A stretch of 41,340 bases of DNA from Lysobacterales bacterium (lineage in GTDB: Bacteria; Pseudomonadota; Gammaproteobacteria; Xanthomonadales; SZUA-5): positions 1-41,340 of the forward strand of contig JALHRS010000053.1 in assembly GCA_022841325.1 (NCBI GenBank). Direction: 5' to 3'. Position 1 is the stretch's first letter, and each line of letters begins with the position of its first letter. Shown here one piece after another: positions 1 through 10,319 of the stretch. A program made the position numbers and the translations under genes. The notes under the pieces were generated by a model. The model was not told where the DNA came from and searched no databases. It saw only the letters and a program-made list of their open reading frames with translations.

Positions 1-14
1 CCTGCCCCCTGCCC
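1..14. repeat. Heptanucleotide tandem tract (CCTGCCC), cut by window edge
   Basis: Two perfect CCTGCCC units begin the window and the tract may continue to the left. It shares the seven-base period of the tracts at 3397, 4359, 4477, 7593, 7873 and 24196. The remaining 200 bases up to sucA hold no gene; a TATACT hexamer at 150-155 could be a -10 box but no convincing -35 was found. Confidence 0.5.
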
Positions 15-213
15 CGCTTCATCACCAACCGCGCACCACCGCTGGTCTGCGCGCGCCCCGCACCAAGTTGAATCCCGGCACGCCCCACCTCTGCTCCACT
101 TTGCCCGATTTCTGACGCCGGAACACGCCGTCTGTTCACCTGTGCTGGCTATACTCGAATTCTTTTCGGCGCTCCGCGCGCCGCATCATCATCGTCCCTG
201 AACTGCCAAAGCC

Positions 214-3072
214 GTGTCTGCCGACCTGAACCAGTCCTATCTGACCTCACAGCTCTCCGGTTCCAATGCCGCTTTCGTTGAAGAGCTGTACGAAGCCTAT
301 CTCGCCGACCCGAATTCGGTGGACGAGCGTTGGCGAGCCTATTTCGACTCGCTGCAAACCGCAGGCCGTCGCGATATTCCGCACAGCCCGGTGCTGCAGC
401 GCATAGGCGAACTCTCGCGCAGCCACGGTGGCTGGTCGGCCTCTCTGGCCACCAGCTCGGCGCATTCGGTCGATCAGCACAAGCAGGGCGCGATGTTGCG
501 CCTGATCAACGCCTATCGCGTGCGCGGCCATCTGGCTGCCAAGCTCGATCCGCTGGGCATGGTGCCACCGGCTGCGGTGCCAGATCTGTCCCTGGCATTC
601 CACGACGTCGGCGAAGCCGATCTCGATACCGAATTCGATGCCGGCTCGCTGATCGGCGCACGTCGCCGCAAGCTGCGCGATGCCGTGGCCCAGCTGGAAG
701 GCGCCTACTGCAATTCGATCGGCGCCGAGTACATGCATATCAGCGACTACCCACAGCGGCGCTGGATGCAGGAACGCTTCGAGAGCACGGCCGGCCAGTT
801 CGGCTATACGCCCGAGCAGAAGAAGCGGGTGCTGGATCGTCTCACGGCCGCCGAAGGCCTGGAACGCTATCTGCACACCAAGTACGTCGGCCAGAAGCGC
901 TTCTCGCTGGAGGGCGGTGACAGCCTGATTCCCATGATCGACGAGATCATCCAGCGCGCCGGAGCCGGTGGCTCCAAGGACGTGATCATCGGCATGGCCC
1001 ATCGTGGCCGCATCAACGTGCTGATCAACACCCTGGGCAAGCCGCCGCGTACGCTCTTTGACGCCTTCGAAGGCAAGGCCGAGGAGAATCCGGACCCTGC
1101 GCACTCGGGCGATGTGAAGTATCACCTGGGCTTCTCCTCGGATGTCATGACCCCGGGCGGCACCGTGCATCTGGCGCTGGGCTTCAATCCTTCGCATCTG
1201 GAGATCATCGACCCGGTCGTCGCAGGCTCGGTCCGCGCCCGCCAGACCCGCCGTCAGAACGAGGATCGCACCCAGGTGGTGCCGATCCTGGTCCATGGCG
1301 ATGCCGCCTTCTCGGGCCAGGGCGTGGTCATGGAGCTGTTCCAGATGTCGCAGGCGCGCGGCTACACCGTGGGCGGCACCATCCACATCGTGGTCAACAA
1401 CCAGGTGGGTTTCACGACCAGCAATCCGCTCGATACCCGTTCGACGCACTACTGCACCGATGTCGCCAAGATCGTTTCGGCGCCGGTGCTGCACGTCAAC
1501 GCTGACGATCCGGAGGCGGTGCTGTTCTGCGCCCAGGTCGCGCTGGACTACCGCCAGACTTTCAAGCGCGATGTGGTCATCGATCTGGTCTGCTATCGCC
1601 GTCACGGCCACAACGAAGCCGACGAACCGGCGGCGACGCAACCCCTGATGTACCAGAACATCCGCTCCCGGCCGAGCACGCGCGAGCTCTATGCCCGCCG
1701 ACTGGAAGCCGAGGGCGTGATCCAGCCCGGCGAAGCCAAGGCCATCAGCGACCGCTACCGCGATGCGCTCGAGCGCGGTGATGCGGTGGTGGCCGAACTG
1801 ACCACGGTCGATCCCAGCCAGGCTGGCGTTGCCGTCGACTGGACGCCGTACCTGCAGGGCAAGTTGAGCGATCGCGTCACTACCGCTGTGGACGCGGAGC
1901 GCCTGCAGGCCCTGGCGCAAACGATCAACACGCTGCCGGACGACCTCAAGCTGCATTCGCGGGTCGCCAAGGTCTATCAGGATCGCTTGAAGATGGCGGC
2001 CGGTGAAGTCCGCATGGACTGGGGTTTTGCCGAGACCATGGCCTATGCCACGCTGATCGCCGAGGGCTACAACCTGCGCCTTTCCGGTCAGGACTGCGGA
2101 CGCGGCACCTTCTTCCACCGCCACGCCGTCCTCCATGACCAGAATACCGGCGCCACCCACACCCCGCTGCGCCAGCTGGTGGATCTGCCCGAACGCGTGA
2201 CCATCATCGATTCGCTGCTGTCCGAAGAAGCGGTGATGGGCTTCGAATATGGCTATGCCACCGCGGATCCGCGCACGCTGACGATCTGGGAAGGTCAGTT
2301 CGGCGACTTCTGCAATGGCGCCCAGGTGGTCATCGATCAGTTCATCAGTTCCGGCGAAGCCAAGTGGGGCCGTTTGTGCGGGCTGGTGCTGTTCCTGCCG
2401 CACGGCTACGAAGGCCAGGGCCCGGAGCATTCCTCGGCCCGTCTGGAGCGTTTCCTGCAGCTGAGTGCGCTCGACAACATGCAGGTCTGCGTGCCGACCA
2501 CGCCGGCGCAGATGTTCCACATGCTGCGCAGGCAGATGCTGCGTGGCACCCGCAAGCCGCTGATCGTGATGACGCCCAAGAGCATGTTGCGCCATCGCTT
2601 GTCGACGTCGACGATGGACGAACTGACCAACGGCGAGTTCCAGCGGGTCATCCCCGATTCCATGATGGCCGACCCCGGTCAGGTCTCGCGCGTGGTGATC
2701 TGCAGCGGCAAGGTCTACTACGATCTGGTCGAAGAACACGAAAAGAGCCAGATCAAGGATGTCGCCATCGTCCGCATCGAGCAGCTCTACCCCTTCCCGC
2801 GCGAGGAGCTGAAGGCCGAACTGGCCCGGTTCGCGAATGCCCGCACCATCGTCTGGTGTCAGGAAGAACCGATGAACCAGGGTGCCTGGTATCAGATCCG
2901 GCACCAGCTCAAGGCCTCGATCTCGGCCGAGCAGAAGTTGCACTATGCCGGCCGCGACCGCTCGCCGGCGCCAGCGGCTGGAAACACCAATACCCACAAC
3001 CGTGAACAGGCGGCGCTGGTCCATGAGGCGCTGTCCGTTGCCGATCCAGGCAATACGCCGAAGTCGGACTGA
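214..3072 (+). CDS. sucA: 2-oxoglutarate dehydrogenase E1 component (SucA)
   Basis: Thiamine-diphosphate-dependent E1 subunit of the 2-oxoglutarate dehydrogenase complex; it decarboxylates 2-oxoglutarate and reductively succinylates the lipoyl arm of SucB in the TCA cycle. The 952-residue length is normal. Visible signatures are the N-terminal segment LYEAYLADPNSVDERWRAYF, GMAHRGRINVL (260-270), HGDAAFSGQG (361-370), NNQVGF (395-400), RRHGHNEADEP (462-472) and the C-terminal transketolase-like half with GPEHSSARLERFLQL. The start is a GTG at 214 with no obvious Shine-Dalgarno; no in-frame ATG lies near, and the family N-terminus needs this start. First gene of sucA-sucB-lpd, with 40 bases to sucB. 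Confidence 0.97.
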   Translation: MSADLNQSYLTSQLSGSNAAFVEELYEAYLADPNSVDERWRAYFDSLQTAGRRDIPHSPVLQRIGELSRSHGGWSASLATSSAHSVDQHKQGAMLRLINAYRVRGHLAAKLDPLGMVPPAAVPDLSLAFHDVGEADLDTEFDAGSLIGARRRKLRDAVAQLEGAYCNSIGAEYMHISDYPQRRWMQERFESTAGQFGYTPEQKKRVLDRLTAAEGLERYLHTKYVGQKRFSLEGGDSLIPMIDEIIQRAGAGGSKDVIIGMAHRGRINVLINTLGKPPRTLFDAFEGKAEENPDPAHSGDVKYHLGFSSDVMTPGGTVHLALGFNPSHLEIIDPVVAGSVRARQTRRQNEDRTQVVPILVHGDAAFSGQGVVMELFQMSQARGYTVGGTIHIVVNNQVGFTTSNPLDTRSTHYCTDVAKIVSAPVLHVNADDPEAVLFCAQVALDYRQTFKRDVVIDLVCYRRHGHNEADEPAATQPLMYQNIRSRPSTRELYARRLEAEGVIQPGEAKAISDRYRDALERGDAVVAELTTVDPSQAGVAVDWTPYLQGKLSDRVTTAVDAERLQALAQTINTLPDDLKLHSRVAKVYQDRLKMAAGEVRMDWGFAETMAYATLIAEGYNLRLSGQDCGRGTFFHRHAVLHDQNTGATHTPLRQLVDLPERVTIIDSLLSEEAVMGFEYGYATADPRTLTIWEGQFGDFCNGAQVVIDQFISSGEAKWGRLCGLVLFLPHGYEGQGPEHSSARLERFLQLSALDNMQVCVPTTPAQMFHMLRRQMLRGTRKPLIVMTPKSMLRHRLSTSTMDELTNGEFQRVIPDSMMADPGQVSRVVICSGKVYYDLVEEHEKSQIKDVAIVRIEQLYPFPREELKAELARFANARTIVWCQEEPMNQGAWYQIRHQLKASISAEQKLHYAGRDRSPAPAAGNTNTHNREQAALVHEALSVADPGNTPKSD

Positions 3073-3112
3073 ACACTCGATCACGAAAACCAACAAGCGC
3101 TAAGGATCATCC

Positions 3113-4333
3113 ATGACCGTCGAAGTCAAAGTCCCCATCCTGCCGGAATCGGTTGCCGACGCGATCATCGCGACCTGGCACAAGAAGCCCGGTGATTCGG
3201 TTACTCGTGAAGAGAACCTGGTGGATCTCGAAACCGACAAGGTAGTACTCGAAGTGCCCTCGCCGGTGGACGGCGTGCTGGTGTCCATCGTCAAGCAGAC
3301 CGGTGACACCGTCACCAGCCAGGAGCTGATCGCCACCATCAAGGAGGGCGCCGCAGCAGCGGTAGCGCCAGCCAAGCCGGCGGCTCCGGAGACTGCGAGT
3401 CCCGAGTCCCGAGTCCCGAGTCCCGCATCGAGTGATCAGGCCCCCTCGGTGCGCCGCATTGCTGCCGAAACCGGCATTGATCCGGCCACCGTCAGCGGCA
3501 CCGGTCGCGGCGATCGCGTGACCAAGGAAGACATGCTCAAGGCTCAAGGCGCCCCGGCACCGGCGCCAACCGGCAAATCCGTGGCCACCACGACGGCGCC
3601 CGCCGGTACTGCCATCAGCCTGTCCGGCGAAGGCCGTGCCGAGCAGCGCGTACCGATGACCCGGCTGCGCCAGCGCATTGCCGAGCGCATGATGCAGAGC
3701 AAGAACTCGATCGCCATGCTGACCTCGTTCAACGAGATCAACATGAAGCCGGTCATGGACATCCGCAAGAAGTACGCGGATACCTTTGCGCAGGTCCACG
3801 GCATCAAGCTCGGATTCATGAGCTTCTTCGTCAAGGCCTGCACCGAGGCCCTGAAGCTGCACCCCATCGTCAATGCCAGCGTCGACGGCAACGATGTGGT
3901 CTATCACGCCTATCAGGACATCGGCGTCGCCGTGGCCACGCCCAAGGGCCTGGTGGTACCGGTGTTGCGCAATACCGATACGCTGGGTCTGGCCGATATC
4001 GAAAAAGCCATCGGCAATTTCGCCAAGCAGGCCCGCGAAGGCGGCATGCAGCTGGAAGATCTGCAGGGCGGCACCTTCACCATCACCAACGGTGGCACCT
4101 TCGGCTCGCTGTTCTCGACGCCCATCGTCAATCCGCCGCAGAGCGCGATCCTCGGCATGCATGCCATCAAGGAACGCGCCGTGGTCGAAGACGGCCAGGT
4201 CGTCGCCCGCCCGATGATGTACGTGGCCATCAGCTACGATCACCGCATCATCGACGGCAAGGACGCCGTGCTGTTCCTGGTCGCCGTGAAGAACTTCCTC
4301 GAAGATCCGGTGAGGTTGATGCTTCATCTTTGA
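3113..4333 (+). CDS. sucB: Dihydrolipoyllysine succinyltransferase E2 (SucB)
   Basis: E2 core of the 2-oxoglutarate dehydrogenase complex; transfers the succinyl group from lipoyl-lysine to CoA. Domains in order: lipoyl domain (about 1-76) with lipoylation motif DLETDKVV and K43; a linker; peripheral subunit-binding domain (about 108-145, [13 protein letters not shown]); a second Ala/Pro/Thr linker; and the catalytic acyltransferase domain (about 175-406) ending with [15 protein letters not shown], giving H377 and D381 of the HxxxDG motif. AAGGATC lies well placed before the ATG. The first linker is unusual: four perfect GAGTCCC units (3397-3424) are translated in frame as part of [11 protein letters not shown], so a dispersed heptanucleotide repeat sits inside the gene. 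Confidence 0.97.
   Translation: MTVEVKVPILPESVADAIIATWHKKPGDSVTREENLVDLETDKVVLEVPSPVDGVLVSIVKQTGDTVTSQELIATIKEGAAAAVAPAKPAAPETASPESRVPSPASSDQAPSVRRIAAETGIDPATVSGTGRGDRVTKEDMLKAQGAPAPAPTGKSVATTTAPAGTAISLSGEGRAEQRVPMTRLRQRIAERMMQSKNSIAMLTSFNEINMKPVMDIRKKYADTFAQVHGIKLGFMSFFVKACTEALKLHPIVNASVDGNDVVYHAYQDIGVAVATPKGLVVPVLRNTDTLGLADIEKAIGNFAKQAREGGMQLEDLQGGTFTITNGGTFGSLFSTPIVNPPQSAILGMHAIKERAVVEDGQVVARPMMYVAISYDHRIIDGKDAVLFLVAVKNFLEDPVRLMLHL
3397..3424 (+). repeat. In-frame GAGTCCC heptanucleotide tract within sucB
   Basis: Four perfect GAGTCCC units. Because 7 is not a multiple of 3, translation cycles through three frames of the unit and repeats every 21 bases as E-S-R-V-P-S-P. It falls in the flexible linker between the lipoyl and subunit-binding domains. 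The same unit occurs at 7593-7613 (opposite strand) and 7873-7921. Confidence 0.9.
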
Positions 4334-4358
4334 TCTGCAGAGCCGATCAAAGAGTTTT

Positions 4359-4386
4359 GGAAAAGGGAAAATGGAAGATGGAAAAA
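4359..4386. repeat. Polypurine heptanucleotide tract (GGAAAAG-like)
   Basis: Units GGAAAAG, GGAAAAT, GGAAGAT and GGAAAAA in direct succession between sucB and lpd. It is the left arm of an imperfect inverted repeat with the pyrimidine tract at 4471-4503 and with CCATCTTCC at 4439-4447. Confidence 0.8.
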
Positions 4387-4470
4387 GGGAGAGCCGTTTG
4401 AGCCCAGCGTGAATTGCTTCGCGCTTTCGCGTCCTCCCACCATCTTCCTTCCAGTCCGGCGTTGCGCGCC

Positions 4471-4503
4471 CTTCCCTTTTCCTTTTTCCTTTTTCCTTTT
4501 TCC
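4471..4503. repeat. Polypyrimidine heptanucleotide tract (TTTTTCC)
   Basis: A partial unit, then three perfect TTTTTCC units (4483-4503), ending 13 bases before the lpd start codon. Complementary in kind to the purine tract at 4359-4386, so the sucB-lpd transcript could pair the two arms around a roughly 85-base loop. The loop contains a degenerate CTTCGCG-type stretch near 4416-4432. Confidence 0.8.
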
Positions 4504-4513
4504 AGGCTACTGA

Positions 4514-5944
<1,431 letters not shown>

Positions 5945-5952
5945 GGCCTATG

Positions 5953-5987
5953 GCTCCCCCGAAACGCGAGCGCGCATTCGGGGGAGC
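5953..5987. terminator. Bidirectional hairpin between convergent genes
   Basis: Perfect 11-bp stem, GCTCCCCCGAA (5953-5963) with TTCGGGGGAGC (5977-5987) and a 13-base loop. It starts nine bases after the lpd stop and ends four bases before the stop of the convergent gene. No U-run follows on either strand, so intrinsic termination is probable rather than certain; it may instead protect 3' ends. Confidence 0.65.
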
Positions 5988-5991
5988 AGCG

Positions 5992-6675
5992 CTATTGCGG
6001 CCCAGGTGCCTTGACTCCGCGGCGCTTGCGCAGCGGCGTCAGCTTGATGCTGAGCTTGCCGGCGGGAGCAGGCTTGGGCCCCAGTCCGAATTGCGCCTTG
6101 AGCCTGTCGAACCAGCCCGGTGACTCGGGTCCAGGCGAGTGTTGGGCCAGGGTCTTCTGGTACAGAGCACGCTCGTTCTTCCAGAAACCCTCGGCGGCAC
6201 TGCAGACTACGTCAGCCATGAAGTAGCCACGCTCTTCAAAGGACATCTGCTGCGGATCGTCGCGGAAGCGCTTCAGATCGATGAGATCCGCCATCACCAG
6301 CTGCGGGTCCCAGACCACGCCATCCAGCGCCTCAGCCACCGTCGCAGCAACGATGAAGGCCTCCATCCCGGCAGCGCCCGGCACACCGATGCGCGCCGCC
6401 CGGGAAAACTGTGCGTACAGCTCAACCAGATCGGCGTCGTCGTGCTCCTTGCCAGCGGCACAGATTTCGATGTGCATGGCGTCCTCACCGCGCCACAGAC
6501 CTGGAGCTGCGGGATCCCCATCGGCAATCGGTGTTTCGGCCAGCCAGGGCGAGTCCTGCCCGGCGTCGGGCAGCACGAGATTGGCCGGGAAGCCCAGTGC
6601 CGCCCAGCGGCGCTGCACGCGCGCCACCAGATCTTCGGGCACTGCATTGAACAGGATGCCGATATCGAAGCTCAT
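5992..6675 (-). CDS. Hypothetical protein, about 227 residues
   Basis: I do not recognise the family. Convergent with lpd. The preferred start is ATG at 6675 ([17 protein letters not shown]), preceded by GGGTGG; a GTG at 6684 would add three residues. No signal peptide or membrane segment is visible. The first 170 residues look globular, acidic and mixed alpha/beta, with an [20 protein letters not shown] stretch; the last 30 are basic and Pro/Lys-rich ([19 protein letters not shown]), possibly a flexible tail. Codon use matches the neighbours. It probably has its own promoter, being divergent from nadK with about 110 bases between. A conserved family of unknown function is the safest label. 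Confidence 0.75.
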   Translation of the reverse strand: MSFDIGILFNAVPEDLVARVQRRWAALGFPANLVLPDAGQDSPWLAETPIADGDPAAPGLWRGEDAMHIEICAAGKEHDDADLVELYAQFSRAARIGVPGAAGMEAFIVAATVAEALDGVVWDPQLVMADLIDLKRFRDDPQQMSFEERGYFMADVVCSAAEGFWKNERALYQKTLAQHSPGPESPGWFDRLKAQFGLGPKPAPAGKLSIKLTPLRKRRGVKAPGPQ

Positions 6676-6788
6676 CAACGCCACCCGCTGGCCGTAAAGC
6701 GGGCCAATCTACCAGACCCGGCCAGCAACGGAAGCGCAGCGCGTGGCCTCGGACCTCATTCCACGCTAGGCTTGGGTTCCCTGCGCTT

Positions 6789-7592
6789 GTGGACCGATCG
6801 CCTGTGACCGAATCGTTGCCCACCGCCAACCTGCGCGTTGCTTTCGTCGCCAGCCGTACCGAGCCGGCACAAGCCGCGCTGGAGACGCTGACACGTCGCT
6901 ACCCCCATGTGCCGGTCTCCGAGGCCGACATCATCGTCTCCCTGGGCGGTGATGGCTTCATGTTGCATACCCTGCACCGCCATGCCGCCGAACGCCGCAT
7001 TCCGGTGTTCGGCATGAAGCTCGGCAGTGTCGGCTTCCTGATGAATCTGTACCGCGAGGACGGTCTGATCGAGCGCCTGTGCGTGGCCCAGCAGGCTGTG
7101 CTGCACCCGCTGCGCATGCGAGTGGTCGGTGAGTCCGGTGGTTTGCACACCGCGCTGGCCATCAACGAGGTCTCGCTGCTGCGCCAAACCAAGCAGGCTG
7201 CCAAACTGCGCATCTCGGTCGATGGCATCGTCCGGGTCGAGGAACTGATCTGTGACGGCGCGATGCTGGCCACGGCCGCCGGCAGCACCGCCTACAACCT
7301 CTCCGCCTACGGCCCGATCCTGCCGCTGGGCTCTGATGTGCTGGCCTTGACGCCCATCAGTCCCTTCCGCCCGCGGCGCTGGCGCGGCGCCATCGTCAAA
7401 CGCACCTCGGTGGTGAAATTCGAAGTGCTGGACCACTACAAGCGCCCCGTGAGTGCCACGGCAGACGCCACCGAAGTGCGCGATGTGGTCGAAGTGGAAG
7501 TCGCCGAAGCGCCCGATGAGGCCATGGTGGTGCTGTTCGACCCCGAACACAGCCTGGAGGAACGGATACTGTCGGAGCAGTTTGCGATGTAG
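6789..7592 (+). CDS. nadK: NAD kinase
   Basis: ATP-dependent NAD kinase that makes NADP+ in the cytoplasm. Key features: short Rossmann-like N-terminus ([20 protein letters not shown]), signature [13 protein letters not shown] with the GGDG motif, [12 protein letters not shown], conserved NEVSL, and the glycine-rich [28 protein letters not shown]. 267 residues from GTG 6789; a second in-frame GTG at 6804 gives 262 residues, nearer to the short NadK of related bacteria, and no ribosome-binding site decides between them. The stop at 7590-7592 is followed at once by a degenerate heptamer tract. No obvious operon partner downstream, because 246 bases of repeats separate it from the nucleotidase gene. 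Confidence 0.95.
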   Translation: MDRSPVTESLPTANLRVAFVASRTEPAQAALETLTRRYPHVPVSEADIIVSLGGDGFMLHTLHRHAAERRIPVFGMKLGSVGFLMNLYREDGLIERLCVAQQAVLHPLRMRVVGESGGLHTALAINEVSLLRQTKQAAKLRISVDGIVRVEELICDGAMLATAAGSTAYNLSAYGPILPLGSDVLALTPISPFRPRRWRGAIVKRTSVVKFEVLDHYKRPVSATADATEVRDVVEVEVAEAPDEAMVVLFDPEHSLEERILSEQFAM

Positions 7593-7613
7593 GTCCGGGA
7601 CTCGGGACCCGGG
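7593..7613 (-). repeat. Degenerate GAGTCCC heptanucleotide tract, reverse orientation
   Basis: Three seven-base units (GTCCGGG, ACTCGGG, ACCCGGG on the + strand), starting at the base after the nadK stop codon. Same family as 3397-3424 and 7873-7921 but inverted. Confidence 0.7.
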
Positions 7614-7643
7614 ACGCTGAACTCCTGACGCAAGTTGTTGATG

Positions 7644-7726
7644 CGTCATTGCGAGGAGCATAGCGACGAAGCAATCCAGTGCAATGCTGCACTCCCCTGG
7701 ATTGCTTCGCTAAGCTCGCAATGACG
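7644..7726. repeat. Palindromic repeat element, copy A
   Basis: Outer 12-bp arms CGTCATTGCGAG (7644-7655) and CTCGCAATGACG (7715-7726); inner 12-bp arms GAAGCAATCCAG (7668-7679) and CTGGATTGCTTC (7697-7708); between them GAGC/TAGC pair with GCTA/GCTC, and the tip holds GTGCA-ATGC-TGCAC. Almost the whole 83 bp can form one long hairpin. A second copy with similar flanks is at 10491-10585. The sequence type is a widespread intergenic palindrome of proteobacteria; no transposase gene is inside. Confidence 0.85.
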
Positions 7727-7838
7727 CCAAGGTTCAAGTCCCCCGAGCACGGTCGAAACGATACCGGTGGCTCGGAAAGCTCAACAGCACCTGAGTGTGC
7801 GTCAACCGCTCCTTCTCCCGATTTTCCTAGGATTTGCC

Positions 7839-8822
7839 ATGCCGAGTAACCCAGATCCACTGCCTGAAGATCGGGTCCCGAGTCCCGAGTCCCGAGTCCC
7901 GGGTCCCGAGTCCCGGGTCCCGGCTCCAGTGCTGGACCGCCTGGTCGTCGCCATCTCCTCGCGGGCCTTGTTCGACCTGTCCACCGAACATGAACTGTTC
8001 GAGCGCGATGGGCTCGATGCCTATCAGGCCTATCAGCTGGCCAATGAGGATGCAGTTCTGCGCCCCGGGATTGCCTTTCCACTGGTGCAGAAACTGCTGC
8101 AACTGAACCAGCTGCGTCCGGACACGCCGCAGGTGGAAGTGCTGCTGCTCAGTCGCAACAGCGGCAATTCCGGATTGCGGATCTTCAATTCGATCGAGCA
8201 CTACGGACTGGAGATCGTCCGCGCCGCCTTTACCAACGGCGCGCCGCCGCATCAGTACATCGAACCCTTCGGCGCCAACCTGTTTCTGTCGGCGAATGCC
8301 GAGGACGTGCGTCAGGCGCTGGTCGCCGGTTATGCCGCGGCCAGCATCCTGCCCTCACAGGCCAGCGCCAATGCCCATCCCGAGTTGCGCATCGCTTTCG
8401 ATGGCGACGCGGTACTGTTTTCCGACGAGGCCGAGCAGGTCAGCCACAGCGAAGGCCTCGATCGTTTCCATGAATCGGAGAAGGCACTGGCGCATCAGGC
8501 GCTGTCCGGCGGGCCGTTCCGCAGCGTCTTGTACGCGCTGCACCGCATCCAGGCGGCCTTTCCGGCCGAACGCTCGCCGATCCGCACCGCCCTGGTCACG
8601 GCCCGATCGGCACCGGCCCACAAGCGCGTCATCCTGACCCTGCGCGAATGGGGCGTGCGCATCGACGAGGCGCTGTTCCTGGGCGGACGCGACAAAGGCC
8701 CCTTCCTCGCCGCCTTCGGAGCGGACATCTTTTTTGACGACCAGCGCAAGAATGCCGAGAACGCCAGCCGCTTCGTACCCACCGGGCACGTGCCGCATGG
8801 CGTGGCCAACAAGAGTCCGTGA
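7839..8822 (+). CDS. 5'-nucleotidase, cytosolic NT5C1-like
   Basis: Predicted nucleoside 5'-monophosphate phosphatase of the cytosolic 5'-nucleotidase I type (Pfam 5'-nucleotidase family). Family stretches are visible: VVAISSRALFDLSTEHELFE, LLLSRNSGNSGLRIFNSIEHYG, FTNGAPPHQYIEPFGANLFLS and RIAFDGDAVLFSDEAEQV (the DGDAVLFSDE block). About 327 residues from ATG 7839, supported by AGGA seven bases upstream; upstream in-frame starts near 7767 have no such site and add an atypical N-terminus. Residues 8-29 are encoded largely by a GAGTCCC-type tract and read [19 protein letters not shown]; this segment is absent from the conserved domain and is probably disordered. Monocistronic, bordered by repeats. 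Confidence 0.85.
   Translation: MPSNPDPLPEDRVPSPESRVPGPESRVPAPVLDRLVVAISSRALFDLSTEHELFERDGLDAYQAYQLANEDAVLRPGIAFPLVQKLLQLNQLRPDTPQVEVLLLSRNSGNSGLRIFNSIEHYGLEIVRAAFTNGAPPHQYIEPFGANLFLSANAEDVRQALVAGYAAASILPSQASANAHPELRIAFDGDAVLFSDEAEQVSHSEGLDRFHESEKALAHQALSGGPFRSVLYALHRIQAAFPAERSPIRTALVTARSAPAHKRVILTLREWGVRIDEALFLGGRDKGPFLAAFGADIFFDDQRKNAENASRFVPTGHVPHGVANKSP
7873..7921 (+). repeat. In-frame GAGTCCC/GGGTCCC heptanucleotide tract in 5'-nucleotidase gene
   Basis: Seven consecutive units: GGGTCCC, three GAGTCCC, GGGTCCC, GAGTCCC, GGGTCCC. It is 49 bp long and entirely inside the coding sequence, eleven codons after the start. Loss or gain of single units would shift the frame; three units (21 bp) would keep it. 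Confidence 0.9.
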
Positions 8823-8885
8823 CAGCCTGAATCAACTCGCCGACTCGTTCAGCTGACAGCGGCAAACTGCAGATATGCTGGACGG

Positions 8886-10319
8886 ATGAACTATCGAATC
8901 GCATCAATCGCGTTTTTCACGGCCACGCTGGGCGCCTGCGCCAGCGGCGGACCCATCGCCGTCAAGCCCGCAGCAGCGCCCCCGGGCGTGGCGCCTGCAC
9001 CGGTGTCGGCGCAGCGGAATTCTGATCTCAACGGTCCTTTCGAGACCGTCCCGCGCATGCCTACGAGCGAACTGGCGCCCGGTCTGGAGCTGTCCGGACC
9101 TGGCTACCGCATCAGCACCGACGCCGCCATAGTCGATTACTACGGTCAGTTCGAAATGCGCAGTGACATGGGCACGCTGACGGCGGACGGCACCCAGGAA
9201 TTGCGTCTGCGCGTGCGTGAACTGCCCGCCGTGCGCACGCTGGATCAGGTCACCACGACGGAAGTGTTCACCGACGCGGTTTCGCGAGGTGTCGAGAAAC
9301 CCGCCAATGCCGTGCAGCAGGTGGCAACGCAGCCGAAGGATACCCTGGCCGGCTTACCCCAGGGCATAGGCCGTTTTCTGGTGCGCTCGGCTCGCAACAT
9401 CAAGGATCTGGCGCTGGATATCAACGACGCCGCGGTGAATGCCCGGGACAAGAGTGACGCCGAAGAAGAAGAGGAAGCGGCTGTGGCCCAGGAGCGCCGC
9501 AGTGCTCGGGCACAGAGAGTCGCCACCTCAGCCACACTCAACTACATCGGCTACAACAAGGCCCGTCGCGAAATTGCCCGCGAAGTCGGCGCGGATCCCT
9601 ACAGCACCAATCCGCTACTGGACGAACGCCTGGATCGACTGGCCTGGGCGTCCTGGTCTGGCGCCAAGCTCAGCGGCCTGACCATCGGCCTGATCGGCGG
9701 CGTCGCCGGCCAGGCCCTGGGTTACGCCCGCGATGCCTACAGACTGGTCTGGGAGCTACCACCGGAAGACCTCAAACGCCGCAATCTGGAAGTACTGGCG
9801 GATCTGGGCATCGCCGGCAAGCCGGCGCGCGATCTGGTACGCCGGAGCAAGGCCTTTACGCTGACCCAGCAAACCGAGTTCGTGGAACTGCTGCGACTGC
9901 CGCTGTTTGCGCCCGCTCGTGGCGAACTCTTCGATCTGGCACTGGCGGCGGAACGGGAAATACACGCCCGCTTTCTGATCGACGCCATGCGCATGCTCAA
10001 GAACGTGGCTGAAGACGAGCACCGTACGCAGGCACAGGCTACCGTCATTGGCGCTTCTCCGGCGCTGCGCCTGCGTGACGGCAGCTACGTCATGGCCCTG
10101 CCGGTGGACTATCTGTACTGGTCCCCCGAAATCGCCCAGTTTGTCTGGCGCGACGATCTGATCGGCAGGCGCAATCGCATCCTGGTGACCGGCAGCGTTT
10201 CCCCTCAGGCCCTGGATGCCTTCTCACAGGCAGGCTGGATCGTCCGCGAGCGCATCGATCCCTACCGCAAGGAAGTCGAGGAAGAGGCCGCGCAGACCGC
10301 ACCCTTGCGCGGGATGTAG
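8886..10319 (+). CDS. Putative lipoprotein of unknown function with Gly-rich segment
   Basis: 477 residues. A lipobox is visible: MNYRIASIAFFTATLGAC with the acceptor Cys at 18, followed by ASGG and a Pro/Ala-rich linker, so export and lipidation are likely. No catalytic family is recognised. The middle has an acidic run (DKSDAEEEEEAAVAQERR, about 193-210), then YIGYNKARREIAREVGADPY and a glycine-rich hydrophobic stretch LSGLTIGLIGGVAGQALG (about 263-280) resembling a glycine zipper that could insert into or contact a membrane. The C-terminal third (LRDGSYVMALPVDYLYWSPE onwards) looks globular. ATG at 8886 is preceded by GGACGG. It stands alone; the stop codon lies inside the arm of a junction-forming repeat. 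Confidence 0.8.
   Translation: MNYRIASIAFFTATLGACASGGPIAVKPAAAPPGVAPAPVSAQRNSDLNGPFETVPRMPTSELAPGLELSGPGYRISTDAAIVDYYGQFEMRSDMGTLTADGTQELRLRVRELPAVRTLDQVTTTEVFTDAVSRGVEKPANAVQQVATQPKDTLAGLPQGIGRFLVRSARNIKDLALDINDAAVNARDKSDAEEEEEAAVAQERRSARAQRVATSATLNYIGYNKARREIAREVGADPYSTNPLLDERLDRLAWASWSGAKLSGLTIGLIGGVAGQALGYARDAYRLVWELPPEDLKRRNLEVLADLGIAGKPARDLVRRSKAFTLTQQTEFVELLRLPLFAPARGELFDLALAAEREIHARFLIDAMRMLKNVAEDEHRTQAQATVIGASPALRLRDGSYVMALPVDYLYWSPEIAQFVWRDDLIGRRNRILVTGSVSPQALDAFSQAGWIVRERIDPYRKEVEEEAAQTAPLRGM

Noticed and set aside
247..3096. 949-codon open frame antisense to sucA
   Set aside because: GC-rich codon bias leaves antisense frames open; the + strand protein is an unmistakable SucA and the antisense translation has no recognisable motif.
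6139..6807. 222-codon + strand frame opposite the unknown gene
   Set aside because: Crosses the divergent promoter region and the start of nadK; no motif and no ribosome-binding site.
7873..7921. Heptamer tract as a CRISPR array
   Set aside because: Seven-base contiguous units without spacers, lying within a coding sequence; no cas genes.
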